A DNA stretch of 64,000 bases, taken from contig CAYXDG010000005.1 of NCBI GenBank assembly GCA_964463655.1, positions 1-64,000 of the forward strand. The letters run 5' to 3'. A model generated the notes under the pieces. The model did no database searches. It saw only the letters and a program-made list of their open reading frames with translations, and had not been told where the DNA came from. This DNA comes from Halothece sp964463655. Its GTDB lineage: Bacteria > Cyanobacteriota > Cyanobacteriia > Cyanobacteriales > Rubidibacteraceae. Below, piece after piece: positions 41,852-51,570 of the stretch. The position numbers were made by a program, and so were the translations under genes. How positions within the stretch are numbered: position 1 is the first letter of the stretch; each line of letters opens with the position of its first letter.

Positions 41852-43855
41852 GTGGAAAAGGGAAAGCTGATCGAATTTAAAGCTCAAGGAGAGCGCCGTC
41901 TGGCGGTTGCAGAACGCCCAGAGGGGAAGAAACATTGGATTGTCCTCGATCGATGGGGTCAGTCTCACACATTGCATCCGCGACAGGTGGAGTATGAAGT
42001 GGGGGGTGACCCAAAAGTTCCCCAAGAAATCCCTGATTTTTTGGCAGAGGTAGAATCTTATTTAGACCCGTCAAGTTTAGAAATTGCTTGGGAATTACTG
42101 GTAGAAGACGGAGAAGCCGTAACGCCTGAGCAAATGGCTCAGGTGCTGTTTTCCGATCAAAGTGCTGTCCCGTGCTATGCTGCTTATTGTTTATTAGCAG
42201 AAGATAAGATTTATTTCAAGCGGAAAGGGAATGTGTTTGAACCGCGCTCAGCGTCACAGGTTGCGGAAATTAAACACCAGTTGGAAGTTGAGCAGCAACG
42301 GAATCAAGAGAAAGCAGAATTTATCAGCCGAGTGAAACGGGCTTTAGGAGGAGGAGCGGTTGAATGGCAAAGCAGCGATCGCGTTCGGTTTGAAGCTCTG
42401 GAAAAGTCCGTTTTACAGCCAGACTATGAAGTGCGTCTGGCTCAAGAAACCCTAGCAGAAGTGGGGCGAGATACCACCTCAGAGGCTGCATTTGGGCTTT
42501 TGGTTGACCTTGGCTTGTGGAGTCGCCATGAAAATCTTTTCTTGCGCCGTAGCTCCTATCCGAAACAATTTCCGCAGAAGGTGTTAGATGTGGCGCAACA
42601 ATACTTAGCTTCTCCTCCCGACGATAGTGAGCGCGATCGCTTGGATTTAACCGAGCAGAAGGTTTACACCATTGACGATGAAAGCACCCAAGAAATCGAC
42701 GATGGGGTGAGCCTTGAAACCTTAGCTGATGGACGACAACGGATTTGGATTCATATCGCCGATCCCACGCATCTGGTACAGCCTGAAGACGAATTAGACC
42801 AAGAAGCCCGCAGACGCAGTACCAGTTTATATCTTCCCACAGGGATGATTTCCATGTTTCCTTCGGAACTGGCAACGGGACCGATGAGTTTGATACAGGG
42901 TCAAGTGTGTCCTGCTATGAGTTTTGGTGTGATTTTAGCAGAAAATGGGGCAGTTGCCGAATACTCGATCGCAGCAAGCTGGATTAAACCCACCTATCGC
43001 CTCACTTATGAGGATGTGGATGAAATGCTGGAGTTGGGAGTTACCGCCGAGCCAGAAATTGAACAGCTTCATCGGTGGGCGCAACGACGGAAACAATGGC
43101 GACAGGAACAAGGATCGATTAATATTAGTTTGCCAGAAGCGGTGATTAAGGTAAATGACCAAGAAGAGGTGGAAATCAAACTCATTGATGATTCTTTCGC
43201 CCGTCAACTGGTAGCAGAGATGATGATTCTCACAGGGGAAGTCGCAGGGCGTTTTGCAATGGAAAAAGAAATTCCCTTGCCATTTCGATCGCAGCCTCAG
43301 CCTGAATTGCCCCCAGAAGAAGAATTAATGCAGCTTCCCGCAGGACCCGTGCGTTACTGCGCCATTCGCGGTTGTATGCCGCGCAGCGAAATGAGTACCA
43401 CTCCCGCTCGTCATGCAGGGTTAGGGTTGGACGTTTACACCCAAGTCACCTCTCCCATTCGTCGTTATGTGGACTTATTGGGACATTTCCAGATTAAAGC
43501 CTATTTGCGCGGCGAATCCTGTCCGTTTTCTGCCGAACAGGTGCAAGAAATCGCTTACAGTGCAGGGACAGCAGCTTATGAAGCAACCCTCGTCGAGCGA
43601 CAAACCAAGCGTTATTGGGCGTTAGAATATCTGCGTCGTCAAGACTCACAACGGTGGAGCGCGATCGTCCTGCGCTGGCTGCGAGAAGATGATAATTTAG
43701 GGATTATTTTACTAGAAGATTTAGGGTTAGAATTGCCCCATCGCTTTCAGACAAATGTTGAACTCGGCGATCGCATAGAAGTAGAAGTGATTGCGGCTGA
43801 TCCCCATCAGGATTTAATTCGCTTTCGGGAGTTTATCGAATCAACTGTTAACTAA
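41852..43855 (+). CDS. rnb: Ribonuclease R/II-family exonuclease
   Basis: The 667-residue protein has an RNB catalytic domain. The metal-binding Asp cluster TIDDESTQEIDDGVSL lies near residue 272-287, followed by IWIHIADPTHLV and RRRSTSLYLPTGMISMFPSE. The later TSPIRRYVDLLGHFQIKAYL lies near residue 530. It is shorter than E. coli RNase R, as is usual for the cyanobacterial enzyme, and lacks a clear S1 tail. It degrades RNA 3' to 5'. The start is GTG 41852 without a good ribosome site. The rpmG-rpsR-rnb order is common in cyanobacteria. Confidence 0.93.
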   Translation: MEKGKLIEFKAQGERRLAVAERPEGKKHWIVLDRWGQSHTLHPRQVEYEVGGDPKVPQEIPDFLAEVESYLDPSSLEIAWELLVEDGEAVTPEQMAQVLFSDQSAVPCYAAYCLLAEDKIYFKRKGNVFEPRSASQVAEIKHQLEVEQQRNQEKAEFISRVKRALGGGAVEWQSSDRVRFEALEKSVLQPDYEVRLAQETLAEVGRDTTSEAAFGLLVDLGLWSRHENLFLRRSSYPKQFPQKVLDVAQQYLASPPDDSERDRLDLTEQKVYTIDDESTQEIDDGVSLETLADGRQRIWIHIADPTHLVQPEDELDQEARRRSTSLYLPTGMISMFPSELATGPMSLIQGQVCPAMSFGVILAENGAVAEYSIAASWIKPTYRLTYEDVDEMLELGVTAEPEIEQLHRWAQRRKQWRQEQGSINISLPEAVIKVNDQEEVEIKLIDDSFARQLVAEMMILTGEVAGRFAMEKEIPLPFRSQPQPELPPEEELMQLPAGPVRYCAIRGCMPRSEMSTTPARHAGLGLDVYTQVTSPIRRYVDLLGHFQIKAYLRGESCPFSAEQVQEIAYSAGTAAYEATLVERQTKRYWALEYLRRQDSQRWSAIVLRWLREDDNLGIILLEDLGLELPHRFQTNVELGDRIEVEVIAADPHQDLIRFREFIESTVN

Positions 43856-43920
43856 AATTAAACGTCGGAAACCTGACCCCGCAATTAATAATGCAAGATT
43901 ATTTTTAACAGGAGAAAACA

Positions 43921-45030
43921 GTGACCCAAAAAGTTTTAGTGATTGGCGGAAGTGGAAAAATTGGTCGCTGTGTCGCACAGGATATCCGACAGCACACTCA
44001 AGCAGACGTAACGGTGACAGGGCGTAAATCTCGGTATCGGGGGGAGTTTCCTTTTATCCAGTTCGATTTGAACGATCGCGATCGCATTCCAGCCCTCGTT
44101 TCTAATTATGACTTAGTGGCGCACTGTGCAGGTCCGTTTCATCATCGAGACGGTCGTGTCTTGAAAAGTTGTATTGAAACAGGAACTAATTATATTGATG
44201 TTAGCGATCATCGATCATTTCATCTGCAAGTTGCAAAGTATCATGAAGCAGCAGCAAATGCAGGCGTGACCGCTATTTTACACACAGGAGTCTTTCCTGG
44301 GATTTCTAATCTCATGGCGCGAAAAGGGGTGGAAATGCTCGATCGAGCAGAATCTATTCATCTATACTACGCCGTTGCGGGATCAGGAGGCGCTGGCTTA
44401 ACCGTGATGAGAACAACTTTTTTAGGCTTACAATCTCCCTTCTCGGTGTGGAAAAATGGACAGTGGGAAAAAGTCCAACCCTACAGCGATCGCGAAACAG
44501 TTACCTTCCCTCACTATGGCACGGCAGGTGTCTATTGGTTTGATGTTGCCGAAACTTACACCCTCTCTCAATCTTTCCCTGTGAAAACAGTGGTGACAAA
44601 ATTTGGCTCTCTCCCCGATTTTTATAACGATTTAACTTGGATCAGCGCTCATCGTTTCCCCGCATGGGTTTTAAAGCATCCTGTGTCTCTAGAGTTTCTC
44701 TGTCGGATGAGTCTAACAATGGCGCGAGTGACTGACCTCTGGAGTGGAATTGGGATTGCTGTTTGTGTGGCGGTGACAGGATGGCATCATCATAAAAAAC
44801 TAACCAGTTGGTTACAATTTTACCATGAACAAACTGCGATCGCAGCAGGAAGTGGGGCCGGAAGCGTCGCCCAATTATTGCTGAATGAAGAGATTATTCA
44901 ACCGGGGGTGTGGTCGATCGAACAAGCGGTGAAGACAGATAGATTTGAAAAGGCGATCGCGCAACGGGGAATAAAAATTGATAGAGAGATTCCATGGAAC
45001 GTCTCTACATCAGGAAAAAATAACGGCTAA
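43921..45030 (+). CDS. Saccharopine dehydrogenase-like NAD(P)-binding protein
   Basis: The 369-residue protein has an N-terminal Rossmann start (VLVIGGSGKIGRCVAQDIRQ) and the saccharopine-dehydrogenase-like middle YIDVSDHRSFHLQVAKYHEA, then ILHTGVFPGISNLMA. The substrate is unknown; this group is not reliably lysine-related. GTG 43921 follows CAGGAGAAAACA. The last 16 or so residues (DREIPWNVSTSGKNNG) are encoded by the GGAACGTCTCTAC palindrome at 44982-45007, so repeat insertion appears to have replaced the native C-terminus. Confidence 0.75.
   Translation: MTQKVLVIGGSGKIGRCVAQDIRQHTQADVTVTGRKSRYRGEFPFIQFDLNDRDRIPALVSNYDLVAHCAGPFHHRDGRVLKSCIETGTNYIDVSDHRSFHLQVAKYHEAAANAGVTAILHTGVFPGISNLMARKGVEMLDRAESIHLYYAVAGSGGAGLTVMRTTFLGLQSPFSVWKNGQWEKVQPYSDRETVTFPHYGTAGVYWFDVAETYTLSQSFPVKTVVTKFGSLPDFYNDLTWISAHRFPAWVLKHPVSLEFLCRMSLTMARVTDLWSGIGIAVCVAVTGWHHHKKLTSWLQFYHEQTAIAAGSGAGSVAQLLLNEEIIQPGVWSIEQAVKTDRFEKAIAQRGIKIDREIPWNVSTSGKNNG
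44982..45007. repeat. Near-perfect palindromic repeat inside a coding 3' end
   Basis: TAGAGA-GA-TTCCATGGAA-CG-TCTCTA is symmetric except for the two 2-base spacers. The right half is shared with the copies at 39276-39299 and 4829-4856. Confidence 0.7.
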
Positions 45031-45076
45031 CTGTTAAGATAAGAATTCGACCCAGATAACAAGGAGAAAGACAAGC

Positions 45077-46507
45077 GTGGCTGAATTCGATTATGATTTA
45101 ATCATTCTTGGGGCTGGCGTGGGTGGACATGGCGCAGCCCTTCATGCAGTGAAACGTGGGCTCAAAACTGCTATCATTGAAGCCAAAGACATGGGAGGAA
45201 CTTGTGTTAATCGTGGTTGTATTCCTTCTAAAGCCTTACTCGCAGCATCAGGAAGAGTGCGAGAATTACAAGAGACAAAGCATCTACAAAGTTTAGGGAT
45301 TAATGTTGGTCAGGTGAATTTCGATCGCGCGACCATAGCCAATCATGCCAATACGCTGGTGGAAAAAATTAGAGCCGATCTGACAAATAGCCTCGATCGC
45401 CTGAAAGTTGATACAATCAATGGCTGGGGAAAAGTGGTCGCCCCCCAAAAAGTTAGCATCCTCACCGAAGCTGGGGAAAAAACCATCACAGGCGAACATA
45501 TTATCCTCTCCCCAGGGTCAACCCCCTTTGTTCCTCCTGGCATTCAAATTGATGGTAAAACGGTTTATACTAGCGATGATGCCATCAAATTAAACTCAAT
45601 TCCAGACTGGATAGCAATTATCGGAAGCGGTTACATTGGCTTAGAATTCTCTGATATTTACTCCGCCTTGGGTTCTGAGATTACCATGATTGAAGCCTTA
45701 GACAATCTCATGCCAGGGTTCGATCGCGATATTGCTAAAATTGCAGAACGAGTTTTAATCAAACCCCGCGACATTGAAACCTATACGGGAACACTAGCGA
45801 AAAGTGTTAAACCTGGTTCTCCTGTGGTGATTGAACTAGCAGACGCAAAAACCAAAGAAGTGAAAGAGGTATTAGAGGTGGATGCTGCATTAGTCGCCAC
45901 TGGACGCATTCCCGCCACCAAAAACATTGGTTTAGAGACTTTAGGAGTGGAAACAGACCGACGCGGTTATATTCCCACCAATGACCAGTTACAAGTGTTA
46001 AGCAACGGTGAACCTGTGCAGAATTTATGGGCGATCGGGGATGCAACAGGTAAGATGATGTTAGCACATACCGCCTCTGCACAGGGCATTTCTGCGGTTG
46101 AAAATATTTGTGGAGATCATCATCTTGTCAATTATCGTGCGATTCCTGCTGCTGCATTTACTCATCCTGAAATTAGCTATGTGGGGTTAACAGAAGATGC
46201 AGCCAAAGAGTTAGGAAAAGCAGAAGGATTTAAAGTCAAATCTGTGCGGACATACTTTAAAGCCAACTCGAAAGCATTAGCAGAAGGAGAAGAAGATGGC
46301 GTGGCAAAAATTATTTATCGCCAAGATACAGGGGAATTATTAGGAGCGCATATTATCGGAATGCACGCTTCTGATTTAATTCAAGAAGCAGCTAACGCAA
46401 TCGCATCGGGTCAACCTGTGCAAAATTTAGCCTTTAATGTTCACACCCATCCCACCCTTTCTGAAGTGTTAGATGAAGCCTTTAAACGAGCCGAAGTAAC
46501 GGCTTAA
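45077..46507 (+). CDS. lpdA: Dihydrolipoamide dehydrogenase
   Basis: The 476-residue flavoprotein is the E3 subunit. FAD motif GAGVGGHGAAL lies near residue 12-22, and the redox-active pair is in GTCVNRGCIPSKA (Cys43 and Cys48). The second dinucleotide motif is IIGSGYIGLEFSDI, and the C-terminal catalytic dyad lies in HTHPTLSE (His-x4-Glu). It re-oxidises lipoamide in pyruvate dehydrogenase and the glycine cleavage system. GTG 45077 follows AAGGAGAAAG. trpC follows 34 bases later. Confidence 0.96.
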   Translation: MAEFDYDLIILGAGVGGHGAALHAVKRGLKTAIIEAKDMGGTCVNRGCIPSKALLAASGRVRELQETKHLQSLGINVGQVNFDRATIANHANTLVEKIRADLTNSLDRLKVDTINGWGKVVAPQKVSILTEAGEKTITGEHIILSPGSTPFVPPGIQIDGKTVYTSDDAIKLNSIPDWIAIIGSGYIGLEFSDIYSALGSEITMIEALDNLMPGFDRDIAKIAERVLIKPRDIETYTGTLAKSVKPGSPVVIELADAKTKEVKEVLEVDAALVATGRIPATKNIGLETLGVETDRRGYIPTNDQLQVLSNGEPVQNLWAIGDATGKMMLAHTASAQGISAVENICGDHHLVNYRAIPAAAFTHPEISYVGLTEDAAKELGKAEGFKVKSVRTYFKANSKALAEGEEDGVAKIIYRQDTGELLGAHIIGMHASDLIQEAANAIASGQPVQNLAFNVHTHPTLSEVLDEAFKRAEVTA

Positions 46508-46541
46508 GAAAGTTGTTAGTAATAGTCTCAGCAATATTAGA

Positions 46542-47429
46542 ATGAAAATTAGAAGACGACCCCCTAACCCTGCAGTGAATGTTGATACTGTCCGCTATCA
46601 AGTGGCGTTTCCTAATGATGAACCGCGCAACATTTTAGAGAAAATTGTCTGGCAAAAAGAGAAAGAAGTCGATCGCGCAAGAGAAAAAATTCCTTTTCTA
46701 GAATTAGGAAAACAAGTCAAAGATAAAGCCCCTCCTGTTCGCGATTTTCTCGCAGCTTTAAAGACTGGAAAACGCAACCCAGCACTGATTGCAGAAGTGA
46801 AAAAAGCCTCTCCCAGTAAAGGAATTATCCGAGAAGATTTTGATCCTGTCGCACTCGCTAAAATCTATGAAGAAGCTGGGGCTAGTTGTTTATCGGTTTT
46901 AACGGATGTTACCTTTTTTCAAGGAAGTTTTGAAAACTTAGGCTTAGTCAGAAACGCCGTTAACTTGCCAATTTTATGTAAGGAATTTATTATTTATCCT
47001 TACCAAATCTATCAAGCGCGGTTAGTGGGTGCTGATGCTATTTTACTGATTGTTGCGATTTTGAATGATCAGGATTTAAACTATTTTATCAAGATTATTC
47101 ATACCTTGGGGATGACAGCCTTGGTAGAAGTCCATACTTTAGAAGAACTCGATCGCGCTCTTAATCTCGAAGGAGTCACCTTAATCGGTCTTAATAATCG
47201 TAACCTAGAAGACTTCTCCGTTGACACGGAAACCACTGTCAATCTGATGCAGCAGCGACGGGAACAAATTCAAGCCCAAAAAATCATGATGATCAGTGAA
47301 TCAGGCTTGCATAGTGCTGATGATTTAAAGCTAGTGGCGGAAGCGGGTTCAACCGCAGTCCTGATTGGAGAATCCTTATTAGCCGAACGTGATCCCAGAA
47401 GCGCGATCGTCTCTCTGTATAATAAATGA
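46542..47429 (+). CDS. trpC: Indole-3-glycerol phosphate synthase
   Basis: The 295-residue TIM-barrel enzyme of tryptophan synthesis shows ALIAEVKKASPSKGIIREDF, ILCKEFIIYPYQIYQARLVG, LVEVHTLEELDRAL, IGLNNRNLEDFSVD and ISESGLHSADDL. These contain the catalytic Lys and Glu residues. The N-terminal 40-residue extension is normal in cyanobacteria. Probably cotranscribed with lpdA. Confidence 0.96.
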   Translation: MKIRRRPPNPAVNVDTVRYQVAFPNDEPRNILEKIVWQKEKEVDRAREKIPFLELGKQVKDKAPPVRDFLAALKTGKRNPALIAEVKKASPSKGIIREDFDPVALAKIYEEAGASCLSVLTDVTFFQGSFENLGLVRNAVNLPILCKEFIIYPYQIYQARLVGADAILLIVAILNDQDLNYFIKIIHTLGMTALVEVHTLEELDRALNLEGVTLIGLNNRNLEDFSVDTETTVNLMQQRREQIQAQKIMMISESGLHSADDLKLVAEAGSTAVLIGESLLAERDPRSAIVSLYNK

Positions 47430-47492
47430 ATCTACTGAAGAAGTTCCCCTCAAATCAAGGATATTAGTTATCCCAATCTAAATATTAATTCT

Positions 47493-47750
47493 ATGGAACC
47501 TTTACCTCTCCCTTCCCATATCCATTACGAGTTACTCCTACAACTCTTAGAACGTCAGACCTTAGCAGCAACTTTTTCCAACCCAGCCCTACGAGAGCAA
47601 ACCCAACAACTCATTATTACCCTGCGTAAAGCCCTCGCGCAACAAAAACAAATTGAGGCTCTGTGTCAGCAAACTAACTACCCAATAGAATATCGTTGGT
47701 CTCTCAATCCTACCCCGAAAGTTACCTCCTCTCCCTCCCGATCTAAATAA
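47493..47750 (+). CDS. Small conserved cyanobacterial protein
   Basis: The 85-residue soluble protein begins MEPLPLPSHIHYELLLQLLE, with a predicted helix through LREQTQQLIITLRKALAQQK. It resembles a cyanobacteria-restricted family (perhaps DUF5340, from memory). The function is unknown. It lies between trpC and the aminotransferase on the same strand. Confidence 0.65.
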   Translation: MEPLPLPSHIHYELLLQLLERQTLAATFSNPALREQTQQLIITLRKALAQQKQIEALCQQTNYPIEYRWSLNPTPKVTSSPSRSK

Positions 47751-47846
47751 TTGAGTATTATGAACTATGATGCTAAGAAAATGAGATAATGTAACCCGCT
47801 CTTGATGGCAAGGGTTGCCCTGATTGATAAAGATTAAGGAGATATT

Positions 47847-49001
47847 ATGGACAATAAAGATTTATTGATGATCCCTGGACCGACTCCTGTCCCAGAGAAA
47901 GTGCTACTCGCTCAAGCTAAACACCCGATTGGTCATCGTAGTCCTGAATTTAGTGAAATTATTGGTGAAATTAACGAAAACTTAAAATGGCTGCATCAGA
48001 CGCAACAAGATGTCATGACGGTCACGGCTAGTGGCACGGGAGCGATGGAAGCGGGAATTATCAACTTTCTCAGTGCTGGCGATCGCGTTTTAGTGGGATG
48101 TAATGGAAAATTTGGGGAACGTTGGGCGGATATGACCGAAGCCTTTGGCTTAGTCACCGATCGCATCACCGCAGAATGGGGAGAACCCCTAGATACAGAA
48201 GTGATCCGCGAGAAACTGGAAGCAGACACCAACAAAGAAATCAAAGCGGTAATTATTACCCATTCCGAAACCTCCACAGGGGTTTTAAATGACCTTGAAA
48301 CCATTAACCGCCACGTTAAAAATCATGGGGAGGCGTTAATCATTGTTGATGCAGTCACCAGTCTTGGTGCTGTGAATATTCCCATTGATGATTGGGGTTT
48401 AGATGTGGTGGCTTCTGGGTCTCAAAAAGGCTATATGGTGCCTCCGGGCTTAGGCTTTATTGCGGTGAATGAAAAAGCATGGCAGGCTTATGAAACGGCA
48501 AAATTGCCTAAATTCTACTTTGATCTCGGTCCCTATCGTAAATCAACAGCTAAAAATAACACCCCCTACACACCCCCCATTAATTTGATGTATGGCTTGC
48601 AAACTGCCCTACAGATGATGCGAGAAGAGGGATTAGACAATATTTTTGCCCGTCACCAACGGAACACTCAAGCAACAAGGGCTGCCATGGAAGCCCTAGG
48701 CTTACCTTTATTCGCCCCCAATCATGCTGCCAGTCAAGCTGTAACTTCAGTCGAACCGACTACGGTCGAAGCGGAAAAAATTCGTTCTGTGATGAAAAAA
48801 CAGTTTAACATTGCTTTGGCTGGGGGACAAAATCAACTCAAAGGACGCATTTTCCGTATCGGTCATTTAGGGTTTGTCAGCGAACGAGATGTCTTGACCG
48901 TTGTTGGTGCGCTAGAAGCGACGCTGCGGGAACTGGGACATGAAACGATGACCCCAGGCGCTGGTATGGCTGCAGCGACTCGCGTGTTTGCAGAATCTTA
49001 A
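47847..49001 (+). CDS. Class V aminotransferase (alanine-glyoxylate/serine type)
   Basis: The 384-residue PLP enzyme has MIPGPTPVPEKVL at the start, VTASGTGAMEAGI, VDAVTSLGAVNIPIDDWG, and the cofactor Lys in SGSQKGYMVPPGLGF near residue 195. It is close in style to cyanobacterial alanine-glyoxylate aminotransferase, long mislabelled as a soluble hydrogenase subunit. It is probably active in photorespiratory glyoxylate or serine metabolism. A hairpin terminator lies between it and the convergent rsgA. Confidence 0.9.
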   Translation: MDNKDLLMIPGPTPVPEKVLLAQAKHPIGHRSPEFSEIIGEINENLKWLHQTQQDVMTVTASGTGAMEAGIINFLSAGDRVLVGCNGKFGERWADMTEAFGLVTDRITAEWGEPLDTEVIREKLEADTNKEIKAVIITHSETSTGVLNDLETINRHVKNHGEALIIVDAVTSLGAVNIPIDDWGLDVVASGSQKGYMVPPGLGFIAVNEKAWQAYETAKLPKFYFDLGPYRKSTAKNNTPYTPPINLMYGLQTALQMMREEGLDNIFARHQRNTQATRAAMEALGLPLFAPNHAASQAVTSVEPTTVEAEKIRSVMKKQFNIALAGGQNQLKGRIFRIGHLGFVSERDVLTVVGALEATLRELGHETMTPGAGMAAATRVFAES

Positions 49002-49012
49002 TCGCCTTGTTA

Positions 49013-49029
49013 GGTGGGCTTCGCCCACC
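49013..49029. terminator. Hairpin between convergent genes
   Basis: GGTGGGC-TTC-GCCCACC is a 7-bp stem in the 34-base gap between the aminotransferase and rsgA stops. It is the same word as the hairpin at 62-80, and likely a bidirectional terminator. Confidence 0.65.
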
Positions 49030-49035
49030 CTTGTC

Positions 49036-50088
49036 TCAACTATGTCCAAAATCTTCGATTTCTTTACGCCATTCTTCTAACTGTTGATGTTGCTGTTTTC
49101 TGGAATGGCGACGGTATTTTTTACGTTCTAAACGCGGTTCATAAGTGCGTTCCCCAGAACTTTTCATTTTCACCTTGAAGGTGTCTTCCTGAGCGGTGGT
49201 TTGTTCTCGTTCCGTTGCTTGAGCGATCGCACTCTCTAAAAAGTCTAAATAATGATCATAGCGTTCCCAATCTCCCCGCACCACACAGTTTGGTTCATCT
49301 CGATGTAAACAGTCGCTAAACTGGCAACTACCCTGCGCCAAACGCTCTCTCGCTTCAGGAAAATAGAAGGCTAAGTCTTGGGGGTCGCAGTTGAGGTCGG
49401 GTTGATTAAACCCAGGGGTATCAGCTAATAATCCCCCTTCAGGGAGTGTAAATAACTCCACATGACGGGTTGTGTGTCGTCCCCGTTGCAGTTTTCCCGA
49501 AACAGTCCCCACCCGTAACTGCGCTTGAGGAATCAGCCAATTAATTAAACTAGATTTTCCCACCCCAGAAGGCCCAGCAAAGATGGTAATTTTATCTTGG
49601 AGTTGGGTCTGTAGTTGGTTTAAGCCAACTCCCGTTTCTACACTAATTAAAAAGGGAGGATACCCCCATCCTTTTAAGCGAGTTTCCCACGCGGTTCGCT
49701 CTTCTTCTGAAACTAAATCTTGTTTATTCAAACACAAACACGATTCAATTCCTGTTGATTCTGCTTTCACTAAAAACCGACTCAACTGCATGGGGTCTAA
49801 AGGGGGTTGCGCTAAGGCAAAGACTAACACTAATTGATTCGCATTGGCCACAGGAGGCCGATCGAGTTCTGTTTCACGGGGAAATACTTCTGTAATCACA
49901 CCGCGCTTGTCTTTCCAGTCAGGTTCTTCTACGAAGGTGCGATCGCCGACCATGACCTTCTGACCAATTTTTTTCAAGCGCGATCGGCGAGTACAGAGTA
50001 ACCTGATTTCAAACTCATCTAACTGCACTTGGTAGAAGTTTGCTTGGACAGCGACAACCGTTCCTGTAATCGGGTCTTGAGCTACCAT
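49036..50088 (-). CDS. rsgA: Ribosome small-subunit GTPase RsgA
   Basis: The 350-residue circularly permuted GTPase has G4 (LNKQDL) before G1 (GPSGVGKSS near residue 178) and G3 (DTPGF). A C-terminal zinc-type region with Cys/His (CQFSDCLHRDEPNC) follows. It has an N-terminal OB fold and helps mature the 30S subunit. Its ATG overlaps the stop of tusA by one base, so it is the last gene of the dnaK-side operon. Confidence 0.95.
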   Translation of the reverse strand: MVAQDPITGTVVAVQANFYQVQLDEFEIRLLCTRRSRLKKIGQKVMVGDRTFVEEPDWKDKRGVITEVFPRETELDRPPVANANQLVLVFALAQPPLDPMQLSRFLVKAESTGIESCLCLNKQDLVSEEERTAWETRLKGWGYPPFLISVETGVGLNQLQTQLQDKITIFAGPSGVGKSSLINWLIPQAQLRVGTVSGKLQRGRHTTRHVELFTLPEGGLLADTPGFNQPDLNCDPQDLAFYFPEARERLAQGSCQFSDCLHRDEPNCVVRGDWERYDHYLDFLESAIAQATEREQTTAQEDTFKVKMKSSGERTYEPRLERKKYRRHSRKQQHQQLEEWRKEIEDFGHS

Positions 50089-50348
50089 TATGCTGCTGAG
50101 CGTCGCACTCGTAGCGAGAAAAACTCCCCGCGATCTTCGAGCGCTTCGATGAGGTAGCCTTCCATTTTCAGGCTATCAGGGACTTGCTCGATCGGTTCTC
50201 CATGATCGAGCCAAACTTCTAATAGAGCCCCTGCTTCCATCTGTTCTAAGCGTAGCTTTGTCCGCACAAAATTAATGGGACAAGGCGTTCCCCGCAAATC
50301 CAACTCTGCATCAGGAACCAATTGTGAATTTGAAACTGACTGACTCAT
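50088..50348 (-). CDS. TusA/SirA-like sulfur carrier
   Basis: The 86-residue protein has the TusA core LDLRGTPCPINFVRTKLRLE, whose Cys would carry persulfide sulfur. The residue after CPI is Asn rather than the usual Pro of CPxP. It has a typical beta-alpha-beta fold length. It overlaps dnaJ (ATGA) and rsgA (TAATG), so its translation is probably coupled. Its role with chaperones is not explained. Confidence 0.88.
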   Translation of the reverse strand: MSQSVSNSQLVPDAELDLRGTPCPINFVRTKLRLEQMEAGALLEVWLDHGEPIEQVPDSLKMEGYLIEALEDRGEFFSLRVRRSAA

Positions 50349-51481
50349 CCGCCAAACACCCGTCCTAAAAAGCCTTCTAATCCACCTTTACCTGTGCTTT
50401 CGCCTTTAATTTTGGCTAATTCCTCAAGCAACTCTCGCTCTTTAGCATTGAGACGAGTGGGAATTTCCACATGAACCGTAATCAAGTGATCGCCTCGGCT
50501 AACAGGATTGCCTAACTTTGGCACGCCTTTCCCTTCCAAAGTTAACACAGTGTCTGGTTGCATTCCTGCAGGAATATTTAACTCCTCTTCCCCATCAACC
50601 GTATTGACCTTCAAACGACAGCCTAAAATCGCTTGTAAATAGCTCACGGTAATTTCCGAGAGAATATTGAGTCCATTGCGTTCAAACTCAGGGTCAGCCT
50701 CAACCCCTAAATACACATAGAGATCGCCAGCAGACCCGCCACGCAAGCCCGCATCTCCCTCTGCGGACACACGGAGGCGAGTACCATTATCTACCCCCGG
50801 GGGGATGGTTATTTTGAGCTTTTTCGTCTCTCGTTTCCGACCAGCCCCGCCACAGCTTTCGCATTTTTCTTCAATAACACGACCTTCACCATTACAAGTG
50901 GGACACATCGACACTTGGGCAAAACTACCAAACGGGGTACGGGTGGCTCGTCTGACTTGTCCAGTGCCTGAACAAGTGGAGCAGGTGGTTGCGCTACTAC
51001 CTGGTTTAGCCCCACTTCCTTCACAAGTTTTACAGGTTTCCAGGTGAGGAATCCGAATTTCTTTTTCGCCACCAAAAACGGCTTCACGAAACTTAATATT
51101 TAAATCAAGACGTAAATCATCACCGCGAGTGGGTCCAGTACGGCGACGGGTTCCGCCCCCTGTAGTTGCCCCGCCAAAACCGCTAAAGATCGTTTCAAAG
51201 ATATCAGCGAAGCCACCCATATCGGTGGCAAAGTCTTGATAACTTGCGCCACCAGCGGCTCCCCCAACACCTGCTTCACCAAAGCGGTCATAACGGGCTC
51301 TTGTTTCTGGCTCAGAGAGGACTTCATAAGCGCGGTTAATTTCTTTAAATCGTTCTTCGGCTCCCTCTTCCTTATTGACATCAGGATGATATTGTCGAGC
51401 CAGACGACGGTAAGCTCGTTTAATATCTTCCTTACTTGCATTGCGGGAGACTCCTAAGAGTTCGTAATAATCGGCAGCCAT
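50345..51481 (-). CDS. dnaJ: Chaperone DnaJ
   Basis: The 378-residue type I J-protein has a J domain with HPD (RQYHPDVNKEEG), a Gly-rich linker, four CxxCxGxG zinc repeats (CKTCEGSG, CSTCSGTG, CPTCNGEG, CESCGGAG) and a C-terminal substrate-binding domain. It stimulates DnaK. Eighty-nine bases separate it from dnaK, and it overlaps tusA. Confidence 0.97.
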   Translation of the reverse strand: MAADYYELLGVSRNASKEDIKRAYRRLARQYHPDVNKEEGAEERFKEINRAYEVLSEPETRARYDRFGEAGVGGAAGGASYQDFATDMGGFADIFETIFSGFGGATTGGGTRRRTGPTRGDDLRLDLNIKFREAVFGGEKEIRIPHLETCKTCEGSGAKPGSSATTCSTCSGTGQVRRATRTPFGSFAQVSMCPTCNGEGRVIEEKCESCGGAGRKRETKKLKITIPPGVDNGTRLRVSAEGDAGLRGGSAGDLYVYLGVEADPEFERNGLNILSEITVSYLQAILGCRLKVNTVDGEEELNIPAGMQPDTVLTLEGKGVPKLGNPVSRGDHLITVHVEIPTRLNAKERELLEELAKIKGESTGKGGLEGFLGRVFGG

Positions 51482-51570
51482 AAAGCAGTCGTTTAGTATC
51501 TAATCGTTAATTGGTTTGAGTACAGTTCAAGGGTTTTTGACAATGGAAAGTTTTTGCCTCAGAACTCTTC

